From NCBI GenBank assembly GCA_046352935.1, contig JAXMGR010000019.1, forward strand, positions 1 to 64,000: a stretch of 64,000 bases of DNA, written 5' to 3'. Shown piece after piece: positions 34,464 through 43,486 of the stretch. Numbering within the stretch: position 1 is the stretch's first letter; each line of letters starts with the position of its first letter. A program made the translations under genes and the position numbers. The notes beneath the pieces were generated by a model that was given only the letters and a program-made list of their open reading frames with translations, was not told where the DNA came from and ran no database searches. The DNA is from CAYWMY01 sp046352935. Its GTDB lineage: Bacteria; Pseudomonadota; Gammaproteobacteria; Steroidobacterales; Steroidobacteraceae.

Positions 34464-35986
34464 GATCCACCCTCCAGCAGTTCCTCGAGGCGCTCGCGGA
34501 GAATCTTGCCGCTGGTGCTGCGCGGCAGCTCCTCCATGCGCAGGAAGTGTACCTCGCGGGGTCGCTTGTAACCGGCGAGCTGCCCGCGGCACAGCGCCTC
34601 GACGTCAGCGGCCGTGAGACTCTCGTCGCTGCGCGCCACGAACGCCACCGGGATCTCGCCCCAGCGTGCGTCGCGCCTGCGCACGACCGCGGCGTCCGCG
34701 ATGCGCGGATCGGCGAGCAGCACGCGCTCGATCTCGGCCGGATAGATGTTCTCGCCACCGGACTTGATCATGTATTTCGAGCGGCCGACGAAATCGAAGC
34801 CGCCGCCCGCGGTGCGCCGGAACAGGTCGCCCATGTGGAACCAGCCGCCGCGGAACTCCCGCGCATTCACCTCGGGCGCGTTCCAGTAGCCGCTGAACAG
34901 CGTCGGCCCGCGCACGATGCCCTCCCCGGGCTCGCCGTCCGGCACGTCGCGATCCTCGGCATCGACGATGCGGAACTCGCAGAGCGAGCTCTGGCGCTTC
35001 GCGAGGTCGCGTGGCGTCTCGCCGATCGGGATCAGGTGACCCGTGGCCGGCGGCAGGCCGGTCTCGGTGGACCCGAAGCTGTTCAGGAACGGCGCGTTCA
35101 ACCGGCGCGTGATCTGCGCGATGACCTCCGCCGGCACGAGGTCCGCCATGCAGCCGACGACCTTCACGCCCCGCGGCACGATGCCCGTCTCGCCGAGCTT
35201 CGCGAGCAGCGGCTCGATGGTTGCCGGCACCAGCAGCAGCCAGCCGAGCCGTTTGCGGCCGATGACGTCCACGATCGCCTCGAGGTCGAGGCCGTCGGTG
35301 ATGACGACACTGGCGCCGAACATCAGGCTCGCCAGCGTGTGCTCGGTCCCGCCCATGTGGAACATCGGCGACCAGGCGAGGTAGGCGTCCTCGGGCCCGA
35401 TGTTCATGTCCAGGCGCAGGGTCGTCATGCGCGCGATCTCGGCGCGATGGCTGATCAGCGCCGCCTTGGGCAGTCCGGTCGTGCCACTCGTGTACAGCAG
35501 CAGCAGGCCGTCCTCGGGGTCGTCGGTCGGCGGCTCGCGGTCCGGCCCGTTCCCGCGCAGCGAGACGAGCCCGTCATCGAGCGGCAGGTTCGTCGTGCCG
35601 GGACTCTCGACGCCTGCGGTGAGCGCGGTGTGGCGCGAGGAGGCGATGAGGAGCTTCGGGGCCACGAGCCGAACGCAGTGCCCGAGCTCGCCTGGCGCGA
35701 GCCGCCAGTTCAGGCAGGCAACGACGGCGCCGATCCTCGCCGCCGCGAGCTGCAGCAGCGTGTACTCGACCCGGTTCTCGGACAGCACCGCGACGCGGTC
35801 ACCGCGCGCGAGGCCTCGTCGGCGCAGGCCGCCGGCCACCGCATCGACGGCCTCGGCCAGCTCGCCATAGGTCCAGCAACGGCCGGCGCATTCGATCGCC
35901 AGCGCGTCGGGGCGCCAGCGCGCCTGCTCGCGGAACAGCGAGTAGACAGTGACGCGCCCGGCGCGGGCGCAGGCCGCCTCGATCAG
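34460..35986 (-). CDS. AMP-dependent acyl-CoA synthetase/ligase (apparent CTG start)
   Basis: A 508-residue adenylate-forming ligase that activates a carboxylic acid to acyl-CoA via acyl-AMP. Motifs: LLLYTSGTTGLPKAAL (P-loop), NSFGSTETGLP, GWFHMGDLF, and the catalytic Lys in RSTSGKILRERL. No ATG, GTG or TTG lies between the upstream stop and the domain start. CTG at 35986 overlaps the TonB receptor stop as CTGA, with GGAG about 8 bp upstream, so it is taken as the start. It sits between the receptor and quinoprotein genes. Acid substrate unknown. Confidence 0.88.
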   Translation of the reverse strand: MIEAACARAGRVTVYSLFREQARWRPDALAIECAGRCWTYGELAEAVDAVAGGLRRRGLARGDRVAVLSENRVEYTLLQLAAARIGAVVACLNWRLAPGELGHCVRLVAPKLLIASSRHTALTAGVESPGTTNLPLDDGLVSLRGNGPDREPPTDDPEDGLLLLYTSGTTGLPKAALISHRAEIARMTTLRLDMNIGPEDAYLAWSPMFHMGGTEHTLASLMFGASVVITDGLDLEAIVDVIGRKRLGWLLLVPATIEPLLAKLGETGIVPRGVKVVGCMADLVPAEVIAQITRRLNAPFLNSFGSTETGLPPATGHLIPIGETPRDLAKRQSSLCEFRIVDAEDRDVPDGEPGEGIVRGPTLFSGYWNAPEVNAREFRGGWFHMGDLFRRTAGGGFDFVGRSKYMIKSGGENIYPAEIERVLLADPRIADAAVVRRRDARWGEIPVAFVARSDESLTAADVEALCRGQLAGYKRPREVHFLRMEELPRSTSGKILRERLEELLEGGS

Positions 35987-38202
35987 AAGCTGAACTCCGC
36001 GCCGAGGCCGAAGGACCGCGGCGGCGAATACACCGGCGCATCCGCCGAGGGCCCGAGCAGCGTGCTGGTGAAGTAGTCCTTGTTCGTGAGGTTCTTGCCG
36101 AACACCGTGACGCGCAGGCCCTTGACCGCCGCCGGCGAGTACGACACGGCCGCGTTCAGCGTCTCGTAGCCCTTCTGGGTGACGCGACGCACGAGGTCGA
36201 AGCTCGTCGCCGACGAGTGGAACAGCGTGGCGCTGGCGTCGAGCCCACCGCTCGCGAGTTCTGTCGTGTACGCCAGTGTCAGGTTGCCCGTGAACTTCGG
36301 CGCCTTCAGCATGCGCGCGCCGTTGGCGTTCTCGACGTGGAACACCATGCCCCCGGGACTGTTCGGCAGCTGGTAGGCAACGCCGGAGAACTCTTCGTAC
36401 TTCGCCCTCCCCAGCCAGCCGAAGCCACCGCTCACGGAGAACTCCGGGGTGATCTGGAACAGGCCCTCGGCCTCGAGGCCGCGGATCTTCGCACCCTTGG
36501 CGTTCGAGTAGATCGTGGCCGTGCCGTTCCAGAACTGCGCCTGCAGGTTCTTGTAGTCGTAAGAGTAGGCCGCCGCGCTGACACGGTAGCGGTCGCCGAC
36601 GCTCTTCACGCCGACTTCGAACGAATCGAGCTTCTCGGGCTTCGCGATGTTGTCGCTCTGCTCGAAGCCCGACAGCACCGCGCTCTTGAAGCCCCGGCTG
36701 TAGGTGAAATAGACATTCGTGGAGTCGGTCAGGTCGAAGCGGATGGAGCCGCGCGGGGTCCAGGCGCTGTCCTCGCGGTCCCCCGTCGTCGGGAAGCGCG
36801 GGACCACGTCCCCGGTGCCCCACTTCTTCTCCTTGCTGTAGCGGATGCCGCCGATCGCGTGCAGCCGGTCGGTGAAGTCGTACGTGACCTCGCCGAACAG
36901 CGCCTTGGCGCGCGTGTGCACGACGGACCGCGTCTTGAAGCCGATGAGGGACACGTCGGCAGGATCGACACGACCGTCCGGCAGCAGCAGGGGGTCGATG
37001 TTCGCGCCGAAGACGTGGTTGTCGCGGTAGTAGAACGCACCGGCGACGAAGCTGAAGGCGCCGAACTTCTCGGAGGTGAAGTTCAGTTCCTGCTGGAAGG
37101 CCTTGTCCGGATAGCTCTCCCTGAAGTCGAGACACACGAACGCTGCCTTGCAGAGTGCGGACGTGCCGGTGTCGAGGTCGACGTGGTACTCGGCCTTGCT
37201 GGTGTTCGTGAGGCCCGTCACCGACGACAGGGTGCCGGCACCCGGGATGACCCAGTCGATCTTGCCCGACAGCGCCTTCTGGTGCGCATAGACCGGGCTG
37301 CTACCCTTGTAGAGGTTGCTCGCCACGTGCCAGGCCTCGGTCGACACGACACCATCCGGGTACTGGCCGGCCGTGCCGTTGCCGCGCAGCGCCGTGGTCG
37401 CGCCCGCCTGCAGGTCGTCTCGGTCGCTGATCATGCCCGTCACGAGCACGCTGAGGTTGTCGGTGGGCTTGAACAGCAGCTTGCCGCGCACCAGCCAGCG
37501 CTTGACCTCGCCGCTGCGGCTGCCGTCGTTGTCGTTGGTCAGGTACCCGTCGAGGTTGCGGTAATAGCCCGCGATGCTGAAGGCGACCTTGTCGGCGACG
37601 ATCGGGGCCGTGAAGTAGCCGCGCGCCGTGACCTCGCCGGATCCCTGGTCGCTGCCGTCGTAGTAGCCGTACTCCAGTCCGACCTTGCCGGCCGCCTCGA
37701 ACTGCGGCTCGAGGGTGTGGATCGTGATCGCGCCGCCCGTCGCGTTGCGACCGAACAGCGTGCCCTGCGGTCCGCGCAGCACCTCGATCTGCGAGATGTC
37801 CGGCAGGTCGAAGACGTTCGCGAGCTGGTTCGGCTGGTACACACCGTCCACGTACAGCGCGACCGGCGAGTCGGCGCCGGCATTCGCGATGGTCGACTGC
37901 ACACCGCGGATGGTCGGCTCCGCGAACGGTCCCTGCGTGTTGAACGCGAGGCCCGGCACGACGTTGCCGAGGTCGCGCAGGTCGAAGATGCCTTTCTGCG
38001 CCAGCGACTCGCCGGTCTGCGAGCTGATCGACAGGGGCACGTCCTCGATGGCCTCCGCGCGGCGCTGGGCCGTGACGACGATGTCGGCGAGCGTTCCGCC
38101 GTCCGTCTGGGCCAGGGCGATTCCGGCCTGGGCCGAGCCGAGCGCGAGGAGCGAGAGCTGGACGGCGCGGCGCAGCGCCGCGGACGCACGAATGTCGATC
38201 AT
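35983..38202 (-). CDS. TonB-dependent outer-membrane receptor
   Basis: A 739-residue receptor with a signal sequence ending near AGIALAQ, a TonB-box-like ADIVVTAQRRAEAIEDVP, a plug domain (NVVPGLAFNTQGPFAEPTIR, IEVLRGPQGTLFGRNATGGA) and a barrel ending FGLGAEFSF. ATG 38202 is preceded by AGGGGG; the upstream extension to 38409 is non-coding. It is the first gene of an operon with an acyl-CoA ligase and a quinohaemoprotein dehydrogenase, which suggests import of an organic substrate for oxidation rather than a siderophore. A divergent LysR gene is the probable regulator. Confidence 0.93.
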   Translation of the reverse strand: MIDIRASAALRRAVQLSLLALGSAQAGIALAQTDGGTLADIVVTAQRRAEAIEDVPLSISSQTGESLAQKGIFDLRDLGNVVPGLAFNTQGPFAEPTIRGVQSTIANAGADSPVALYVDGVYQPNQLANVFDLPDISQIEVLRGPQGTLFGRNATGGAITIHTLEPQFEAAGKVGLEYGYYDGSDQGSGEVTARGYFTAPIVADKVAFSIAGYYRNLDGYLTNDNDGSRSGEVKRWLVRGKLLFKPTDNLSVLVTGMISDRDDLQAGATTALRGNGTAGQYPDGVVSTEAWHVASNLYKGSSPVYAHQKALSGKIDWVIPGAGTLSSVTGLTNTSKAEYHVDLDTGTSALCKAAFVCLDFRESYPDKAFQQELNFTSEKFGAFSFVAGAFYYRDNHVFGANIDPLLLPDGRVDPADVSLIGFKTRSVVHTRAKALFGEVTYDFTDRLHAIGGIRYSKEKKWGTGDVVPRFPTTGDREDSAWTPRGSIRFDLTDSTNVYFTYSRGFKSAVLSGFEQSDNIAKPEKLDSFEVGVKSVGDRYRVSAAAYSYDYKNLQAQFWNGTATIYSNAKGAKIRGLEAEGLFQITPEFSVSGGFGWLGRAKYEEFSGVAYQLPNSPGGMVFHVENANGARMLKAPKFTGNLTLAYTTELASGGLDASATLFHSSATSFDLVRRVTQKGYETLNAAVSYSPAAVKGLRVTVFGKNLTNKDYFTSTLLGPSADAPVYSPPRSFGLGAEFSF

Positions 38203-38508
38203 TGATGCCCCCTGAAGAAGATTGAAGGTACGCGGCGACCCTGCCTGTTCCATGGACCGTGACGTTGTCGGTCTCCCGGAATTCACGGCGGACGGCACCA
38301 ACATCAGGAATCCCGCCGTTCCCGATCTCACCAGCACCCGATGATGACTGTTGCGTGCCTCGATCAGACTAGGTCGGGCACACCACAATGTACAATATTG
38401 ATTGCGCATGACAGGTATCTGAAATACAGATACCTTTGTCGCCGCGTCCCGGAAAGCCGCTCTCTGTCACGAACAGTTCTTCAGACCTTCCCCGATGGCG
38501 ATCCCAGC
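38203..38508. promoter_or_regulatory. Divergent TonB receptor / LysR intergenic region
   Basis: A 306-bp gap between the receptor operon and lysR. It contains the 23-bp inverted repeat at 38413-38435 and an AT-rich stretch (TGTACAATATTGATTG, near 38389-38404) suited to a promoter. No gene is evident in it. Confidence 0.45.
38413..38435. promoter_or_regulatory. Probable LysR operator (inverted repeat)
   Basis: AGGTATCTG and CAGATACCT form perfect 9-bp arms around an AAATA spacer. The T-N11-A pattern is within the repeat. It lies 73 bp upstream of the lysR start and about 210 bp upstream of the divergent receptor operon, where LysR recognition sites usually occur. Confidence 0.6.
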
Positions 38509-39429
38509 ATGGAAACCCGACAACTTCGCTATTTCGCCCGGGTGGTTGAATTCGGCAGTTTTTCTCGTGCGGCGGACGACCTGAAGATCGCGCAATCCGC
38601 AGTCAGTCATCAGATCCTTGCGCTCGAGCACGAACTGAAGGTCACGTTGCTCGATCGCCACAGTCGCGGCGTGACGTTGACCCCGGCCGGCGCGTTGCTG
38701 CTGAAGCACGTCGTCGCCATCTTTGATCAGTTCGATTCGATACGCTCCGAGATCCGTGCGATGGGCCGGTACCCGTCCGGAGAGGTGTCTTTCGCGGCGC
38801 TGCCTTCGATTGCGCAGCTCCTGGCTCCCATTCTGCTGCGTCGATTCCGGGACGAACACCCGCAGATCCGACTGGTGATCCGCGAGGCCCTCCCCGCGCA
38901 GATACAGGAATGGATCCTGCACGGACGAACGGACATGGGCATTCAATACAGCGTCGATCAGACCGGCGCCATCGCCGGAGTGCCGCTCATTCGCGAACAG
39001 TTGCACCTGATCGGATCCGCGCGCCTGCCGCGATTGCCCGGGAATGGCATCGCAGTCCGACGTCTTGGACAGTTTCCTCTCGTCCTTACCAGCACGTGGC
39101 ATGTGATACGGCGCGATCTCGAACGGGCGTTCGCGGAAAACAACGTGCGAAGCAATGTGCTCGCGGAAGTGGATTCGGTCGCCGTGGTCAAGGAGCTCGT
39201 GCGGCACGGATTCGCCTATGGAGTCCTGCCGAAATGGGCGGTCTTCCAGGAAGTGCAGCAGAAGCAGCTCGTGGCAGTGCCGATTCACGGTCTCGCTGGA
39301 TGGACCGAGTTGATGCTGATGTGGCTCAAGACCAGAACGCTGTCGCCTGCGGCCTGTGAGCTTCGGGACGTGGTGCTCGAAGAGACAGCGGCTCTTTGCA
39401 GGCTGGGCTGGGGGCAGCCCGTGAAGTAA
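38509..39429 (+). CDS. LysR family transcriptional regulator
   Basis: A 306-residue LysR regulator. METRQLRYFARVVEFGSFSR opens the winged HTH, with recognition helix QSAVSHQILALEHEL, then a periplasmic-binding-like effector domain. ATG 38509 starts exactly at the domain; longer upstream frames are rejected. The N-terminal region resembles the Nac/CynR-like branch. It is divergent from the TonB receptor-ligase-quinoprotein operon and separated from it by a clear inverted repeat, so it is the likely activator of that operon and of itself. Confidence 0.9.
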   Translation: METRQLRYFARVVEFGSFSRAADDLKIAQSAVSHQILALEHELKVTLLDRHSRGVTLTPAGALLLKHVVAIFDQFDSIRSEIRAMGRYPSGEVSFAALPSIAQLLAPILLRRFRDEHPQIRLVIREALPAQIQEWILHGRTDMGIQYSVDQTGAIAGVPLIREQLHLIGSARLPRLPGNGIAVRRLGQFPLVLTSTWHVIRRDLERAFAENNVRSNVLAEVDSVAVVKELVRHGFAYGVLPKWAVFQEVQQKQLVAVPIHGLAGWTELMLMWLKTRTLSPAACELRDVVLEETAALCRLGWGQPVK

Positions 39430-39515
39430 ACGCCGATCAGCGGCGTGTTCTTCGCCCTCGGCATCCCGGCCCGCCATCAGGCGGAATCGCGGCGCGAATT
39501 GCTCCGGATCACCTG

Positions 39516-39543
39516 CACGGACAACTGCTCCACGGACAACTGC
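39516..39543. repeat. Tandem 15-bp repeat upstream of the M24 gene
   Basis: CACGGACAACTGC occurs at 39516-39528 and again at 39531-39543, in direct orientation with a 15-bp period. It lies about 70 bp before the M24 peptidase start. It could be a paired operator or simple slippage. Confidence 0.45.
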
Positions 39544-39613
39544 CCGTCCGCTTGGTGGTCCGTCCGCGTTGTGGTCTACTGCGGCAACTGGAACGATTCC
39601 AGAGGAGGCCGGG

Positions 39614-40852
39614 ATGCTCTTCAACCACGAGCGCGCGTTGCGCACCATGGACCGGCTGGGGCTCGATGCACTCGTCGCCTCCGCGGCGCGCAACGTCTAC
39701 TACGCGTCCGGTTTCTGGACGCGCATCTCCGAATGGGGTTTCCAGGAGCCGCAGGCCAGCGTCGTCATCCCGCGCGACCCCGCGAAGCAGCCGGTGCTCG
39801 TGATCCCGGAGTTCTCGGTGTCCGGGCTGCTCGAGACACCGACCTGGATCCCGCGCGTACGCGTCACCGAGTTCCTGAACACGACGGCCGTGGCGCGTGA
39901 GCCCGAGCCGCTCCGGCTCGATCCGCTGCAAGCCGACACCGAGAAGCTGTACGCGCGGATGGTCGACGGCCAGCTGGAGCCCGACATCGTCGCGGGCACG
40001 AAGGCCGCGCTCGCCGGCCTCGGGCTCGCGCAGGCTCGCGTCGGCTTCGACGATCTCCGGCTCGCCCACCACGTCGCGCGCGGGCTGCCGGGCCTCGTCA
40101 CCGAGGACGCGCACGACGCCTGGCTGCACATCCGCAAGGTGAAGACGCCGAAGGAGCTGGAACTCGTCCGCCAGGGCGCGAGACTCAACGAGCAGGCGCT
40201 CCAGGAGATCATCCCGATGATCCGGCCCGGCGTCGTGTGGCGCGACGTCGCCGGACAGTTCCGCAGGATCCTGCAGGAGCGTGGCGCGAACGTGCTGTCC
40301 GCGCAGAAGGCGCTGCAGTTCGGCGCCGAGTACGGCGGCGTCTATTTCCCCGACATCCTGTTCGCCGACAACGACTGGAAGGTGCGCGACGGCCAGACGA
40401 TCATCTTCGAGTGCTGGGGCAGCTGGTCGAACTATGCCTTCGACCTGTCGCGCACGCTGCACGTCGGCGAGCCTTCGGTGGAGTACCGCCGCATCTGCGA
40501 GACCGTCGACGCGGGCCAGCGCGAGGCGGTGAAGCTGCTGCGGGCGGGCATGACCTCGCACGAGGCCTGGAAGGCGATCAGCCGCATCGCCTGGGCCATG
40601 GACGTGCCGACACCGAAGAAGACCGTGGTGTTCATGCACTCGATCGGGCTCGACATCATCGAGCTGCCCACCGGCTATCCCGCGTTCGGACGCCTCGGGA
40701 ACTGGGAACTCGAGCCCGGCACGGTCATCAACTTCGAGTTCCTGTACTACGGCCACTCGGTCGCACCGTATCACCTCGAGAGCACCTACCTGCTCCACGA
40801 GAACGGAGCGGAGTGCCTGCACACGATGCCGCACGAGCTGATCGTCGCCTGA
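39614..40852 (+). CDS. M24 family metallopeptidase-fold protein (Xaa-Pro peptidase/creatinase type)
   Basis: A 412-residue two-domain protein of the prolidase/creatinase type: an N-terminal creatinase domain (ERALRTMDRLGLDALVASAA) and a C-terminal pita-bread domain. Candidate metal ligands are AFDLSRT (Asp), MHSIGLD (His), VINFEFLY (Glu) and YHLESTY (Glu). The first ligand strand reads IFECWG where the family usually has an Asp, so a Glu may replace it. ATG 39614 has AGAGGAGG about 6 bp upstream. It may hydrolyse a peptide or a small C-N bond substrate of the adjacent catabolic region. Confidence 0.82.
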   Translation: MLFNHERALRTMDRLGLDALVASAARNVYYASGFWTRISEWGFQEPQASVVIPRDPAKQPVLVIPEFSVSGLLETPTWIPRVRVTEFLNTTAVAREPEPLRLDPLQADTEKLYARMVDGQLEPDIVAGTKAALAGLGLAQARVGFDDLRLAHHVARGLPGLVTEDAHDAWLHIRKVKTPKELELVRQGARLNEQALQEIIPMIRPGVVWRDVAGQFRRILQERGANVLSAQKALQFGAEYGGVYFPDILFADNDWKVRDGQTIIFECWGSWSNYAFDLSRTLHVGEPSVEYRRICETVDAGQREAVKLLRAGMTSHEAWKAISRIAWAMDVPTPKKTVVFMHSIGLDIIELPTGYPAFGRLGNWELEPGTVINFEFLYYGHSVAPYHLESTYLLHENGAECLHTMPHELIVA

Positions 40853-40907
40853 AGCGGGCGGGAGAAACGTGGCCGCCGCCGACGGCGCAGCACCCGGCGC
40901 TCCGGCC

Positions 40908-42299
40908 TCAGCGCCTGTGGTGGCGGAGCATCCGCTTCTTCTTGCGCTGCTGACGCGGCGTGAGCGTGTTGCGCCGGCCCGCGAAGGGGTTGTCCTCCGA
41001 GCGGAACTCGACGCGTACCGGCGTACCGGCCAGATCGAACCAGCGCCGGAAATGGTTCACGAGATAGCGCCGGTAGTCCTCCGGTGCGCGCTCGGCCTGC
41101 GTACCGTGCACCACGATCACCGGCGGATTGCGGCCGCCCTGGTGGGCGTAGCGCAGCTTCACTCGCCGCCCGCGCACGAGCGGTGGCTGGTGCTGGGCGA
41201 TGGCCGCCTCCAGCGCGCGCGTGAGCTCCGGCGTGGGCAGCTCCTTCATGGCCGCCCGCCAGGCTTTCTTCACGGACCCGAGCAGCTCGCCGACACCGCT
41301 GCCGTGCAGCGCGGAGATGAAGTGCACGCGTGCGAAGTCGAGGAAGTCGAGCCGCAGCTCCAGCTGGCGGCGGATCTCGTCGCGCTGCTCGCCCGGGATG
41401 TGGTCCCACTTGTTCACCGCGATCACGAGCGCGCGGCCGCGCTCGGCGACCAGGCCGAGCAGCGAGGCATCCTGGAGCGCGACCGTGTCGTGGGCGTCGA
41501 TCACGCCGATCACGACGTGCGCCTCGTCGATGGCCTGCAGCGTCTTGATGATCGAGAACTTCTCGACGGCCTCCTCGACGCGCGCGCGGCGCCGGACGCC
41601 GGCTGTGTCGATGAGCACGTAGCGCTCGCCGTCGCGCTCGAACGGCACGAACACCGTGTCGCGCGTGGTGCCGGGCTCGTCGAAGGCGACCACGCGCTCC
41701 TCGCCGATCAGCCGGTTGATCAGCGTCGACTTGCCGACGTTGGGCCGGCCCACCACGCAGACTCGGATGCCCTCGTGTCCGCCCGTGACCTCGGGCGCCT
41801 CGCCGTCCGCCGGCAGGTCAACGAGAGCGCGCTCGACGAGGGGCTCGATGCCCACGCGATGCGCGGCCGCCAGCGCCACGGGGTCGCCGAGGCCCAGGGC
41901 ATGGAACTCGATGACCGCGACATCCTCGTCGCGACCCTCGGACTTGTTCACGGCGACGACCACGGGCTTGCCGGCCGTGCGCAGCACCCCGGCCACGAAG
42001 CGGTCCGTGGGCGTCAGCCCGTCGCGCGCGTCGACGACGAAGACGACCCGATCGGCTTCCTCGATGGCCTTGCGCGTCTGCGCCGCCATGAGCTGCTCGA
42101 TGCCGCGCGGCGACTCCGTGAGGCCACCCGTGTCGATGACGATGAAGCGACGGCCGCAGGCCGCGGCGTAGCCGTACTTGCGGTCACGCGTGAGCCCGGG
42201 CTCGTCGGCGACCAGCGCGTCCCGCGTGTTGGTGAGGACGTTGAAGAGCGTCGACTTGCCGACGTTGGGCCGGCCGACCAGTGCGACGACGGGGAGCAT
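40908..42299 (-). CDS. der: Ribosome-associated double GTPase Der (EngA)
   Basis: A 463-residue essential GTPase with two tandem G domains and a C-terminal KH-like domain, needed for 50S ribosome assembly. The first G1 motif GRPNVGKSTLFN is near residue 9 and the second GRPNVGKSTLIN near residue 190. G3 motifs are VIDTGGL and LIDTAGV. The basic tail ends KKKRMLRHHRR. It follows bamB with a 27-bp gap in the conserved hisS-yfgM-bamB-der order. Confidence 0.97.
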   Translation of the reverse strand: MLPVVALVGRPNVGKSTLFNVLTNTRDALVADEPGLTRDRKYGYAAACGRRFIVIDTGGLTESPRGIEQLMAAQTRKAIEEADRVVFVVDARDGLTPTDRFVAGVLRTAGKPVVVAVNKSEGRDEDVAVIEFHALGLGDPVALAAAHRVGIEPLVERALVDLPADGEAPEVTGGHEGIRVCVVGRPNVGKSTLINRLIGEERVVAFDEPGTTRDTVFVPFERDGERYVLIDTAGVRRRARVEEAVEKFSIIKTLQAIDEAHVVIGVIDAHDTVALQDASLLGLVAERGRALVIAVNKWDHIPGEQRDEIRRQLELRLDFLDFARVHFISALHGSGVGELLGSVKKAWRAAMKELPTPELTRALEAAIAQHQPPLVRGRRVKLRYAHQGGRNPPVIVVHGTQAERAPEDYRRYLVNHFRRWFDLAGTPVRVEFRSEDNPFAGRRNTLTPRQQRKKKRMLRHHRR

Positions 42300-42326
42300 G
42301 GGCGGGACCGCGGCGACGCCGCGGCC

Positions 42327-43478
42327 TCAGCCGCGCTTACCGGGCGGCCGCAAGCGGAATGCCCGCACGCCCCCCTTGTCGGGCTGCACGAGCAGCAGGC
42401 CGTCGGCGACGACCGGTCCGTTCGTGATGCGCCCACCCGCCTTCGTGCGCGCCACGAACCTGCCCGTGGCGCGGTCCATCCAGTGCAGGTAGCCCTCGAA
42501 ATCACCGACCACGACGGCATCGCCGAAGACGGCGGGTGCGGAGACACCGCGGCGTAGCAGTGCCGCCGTGCGCCACCGCTCGGAACCGTCACGACGCGAC
42601 ATCGCCACGACGGTACCGTCCGACAGCGTCACGTACAGCGATTCATCGTCGAGCGCGAGGCCGCGGTGGCTCGAGAGATCGCGGCTCCAGGCACCCTGGC
42701 CGTTCTCCATCGCGATCATCGCCGCACGGCCCTGGAACCCCGCGACATAGACGTCGTTGCCCGACACCTGCACGGCCGCGTCGACGTCGACCAGCCGCTC
42801 GAGTTCGCTGCGTCCCTTGCCCGGGCTGACCGTCGTCTCCCAGAGCACATCGCCATTCGCGAGCGCGAGCGCGACGACCTTGCCGTTGTCGAAGCCCACG
42901 ACCACGTTCTCGCCCACCACCACGGGCGGCGAGGACCCGCGCAGCGTCAGGCGCGGCGACGGCTGCTCGTAGTTCCAGGCGACGCTGCCGTCGGCGGCGC
43001 GCAGCGCATGAATGCGCCCGTCGACCGTGTGCACGACGACGCGTCCCTCACCGATGGCGGGTCGGGCCATGACCTCGGCGCCGACGCGGCTCTTCCAGCG
43101 CAGCGCGCCGTTCGAGGCGTCGAGCACGACCACGTCGCCTTCCGAAGAACCGGCCGCGACCAGCCCGAATCCCGCGCCCGGACCGGCCGACAGCGGCAGC
43201 TTCGTGTCCGTGCTCCAGATGCGCTTGCCGTTCGCGAGGGCGAGGGCCTGCACCTCGCCCTCGGTACCGGCCGTGAAGACCCGCCCTTCCTGCACTGCCG
43301 GCGCCAGCGCCAGCCTCAGGTCGTCGTCGCCACCGCCGGTGCCGGTCGACCACGCCTGCTGGATCTCCAGCGTGGGCTTGAACTTCACGAGTTCCGCCGG
43401 CGGATCCACCTTCTTGGAATCGCGGTTGCAGGCCACGAGCGCCAGCACCGCACACAGCAGGGGCAGGACTCTGCGCAT
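42327..43478 (-). CDS. bamB: Outer-membrane protein assembly lipoprotein BamB
   Basis: A 383-residue lipoprotein with a signal and lipobox (LLCAVLALVAC) and an eight-bladed propeller of PQQ-like repeats (VVLDASNGALRWKSRVG, VHTVDGRIHALRAADGSVAW). BamB is part of the BAM complex that inserts beta-barrels into the outer membrane. ATG 43478 is preferred because GAGG lies 6-7 bp upstream; GTG 43490 overlaps the yfgM stop and is an alternative. Located between yfgM and der as in other gammaproteobacteria. Confidence 0.94.
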   Translation of the reverse strand: MRRVLPLLCAVLALVACNRDSKKVDPPAELVKFKPTLEIQQAWSTGTGGGDDDLRLALAPAVQEGRVFTAGTEGEVQALALANGKRIWSTDTKLPLSAGPGAGFGLVAAGSSEGDVVVLDASNGALRWKSRVGAEVMARPAIGEGRVVVHTVDGRIHALRAADGSVAWNYEQPSPRLTLRGSSPPVVVGENVVVGFDNGKVVALALANGDVLWETTVSPGKGRSELERLVDVDAAVQVSGNDVYVAGFQGRAAMIAMENGQGAWSRDLSSHRGLALDDESLYVTLSDGTVVAMSRRDGSERWRTAALLRRGVSAPAVFGDAVVVGDFEGYLHWMDRATGRFVARTKAGGRITNGPVVADGLLLVQPDKGGVRAFRLRPPGKRG

Positions 43479-43486
43479 GACGGGCC

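Noticed and set aside
36217..38205. Plus-strand open frame (662 codons) antisense to the second TonB receptor
   Set aside because: Same antisense artefact; no motif, and it mirrors receptor codon positions.
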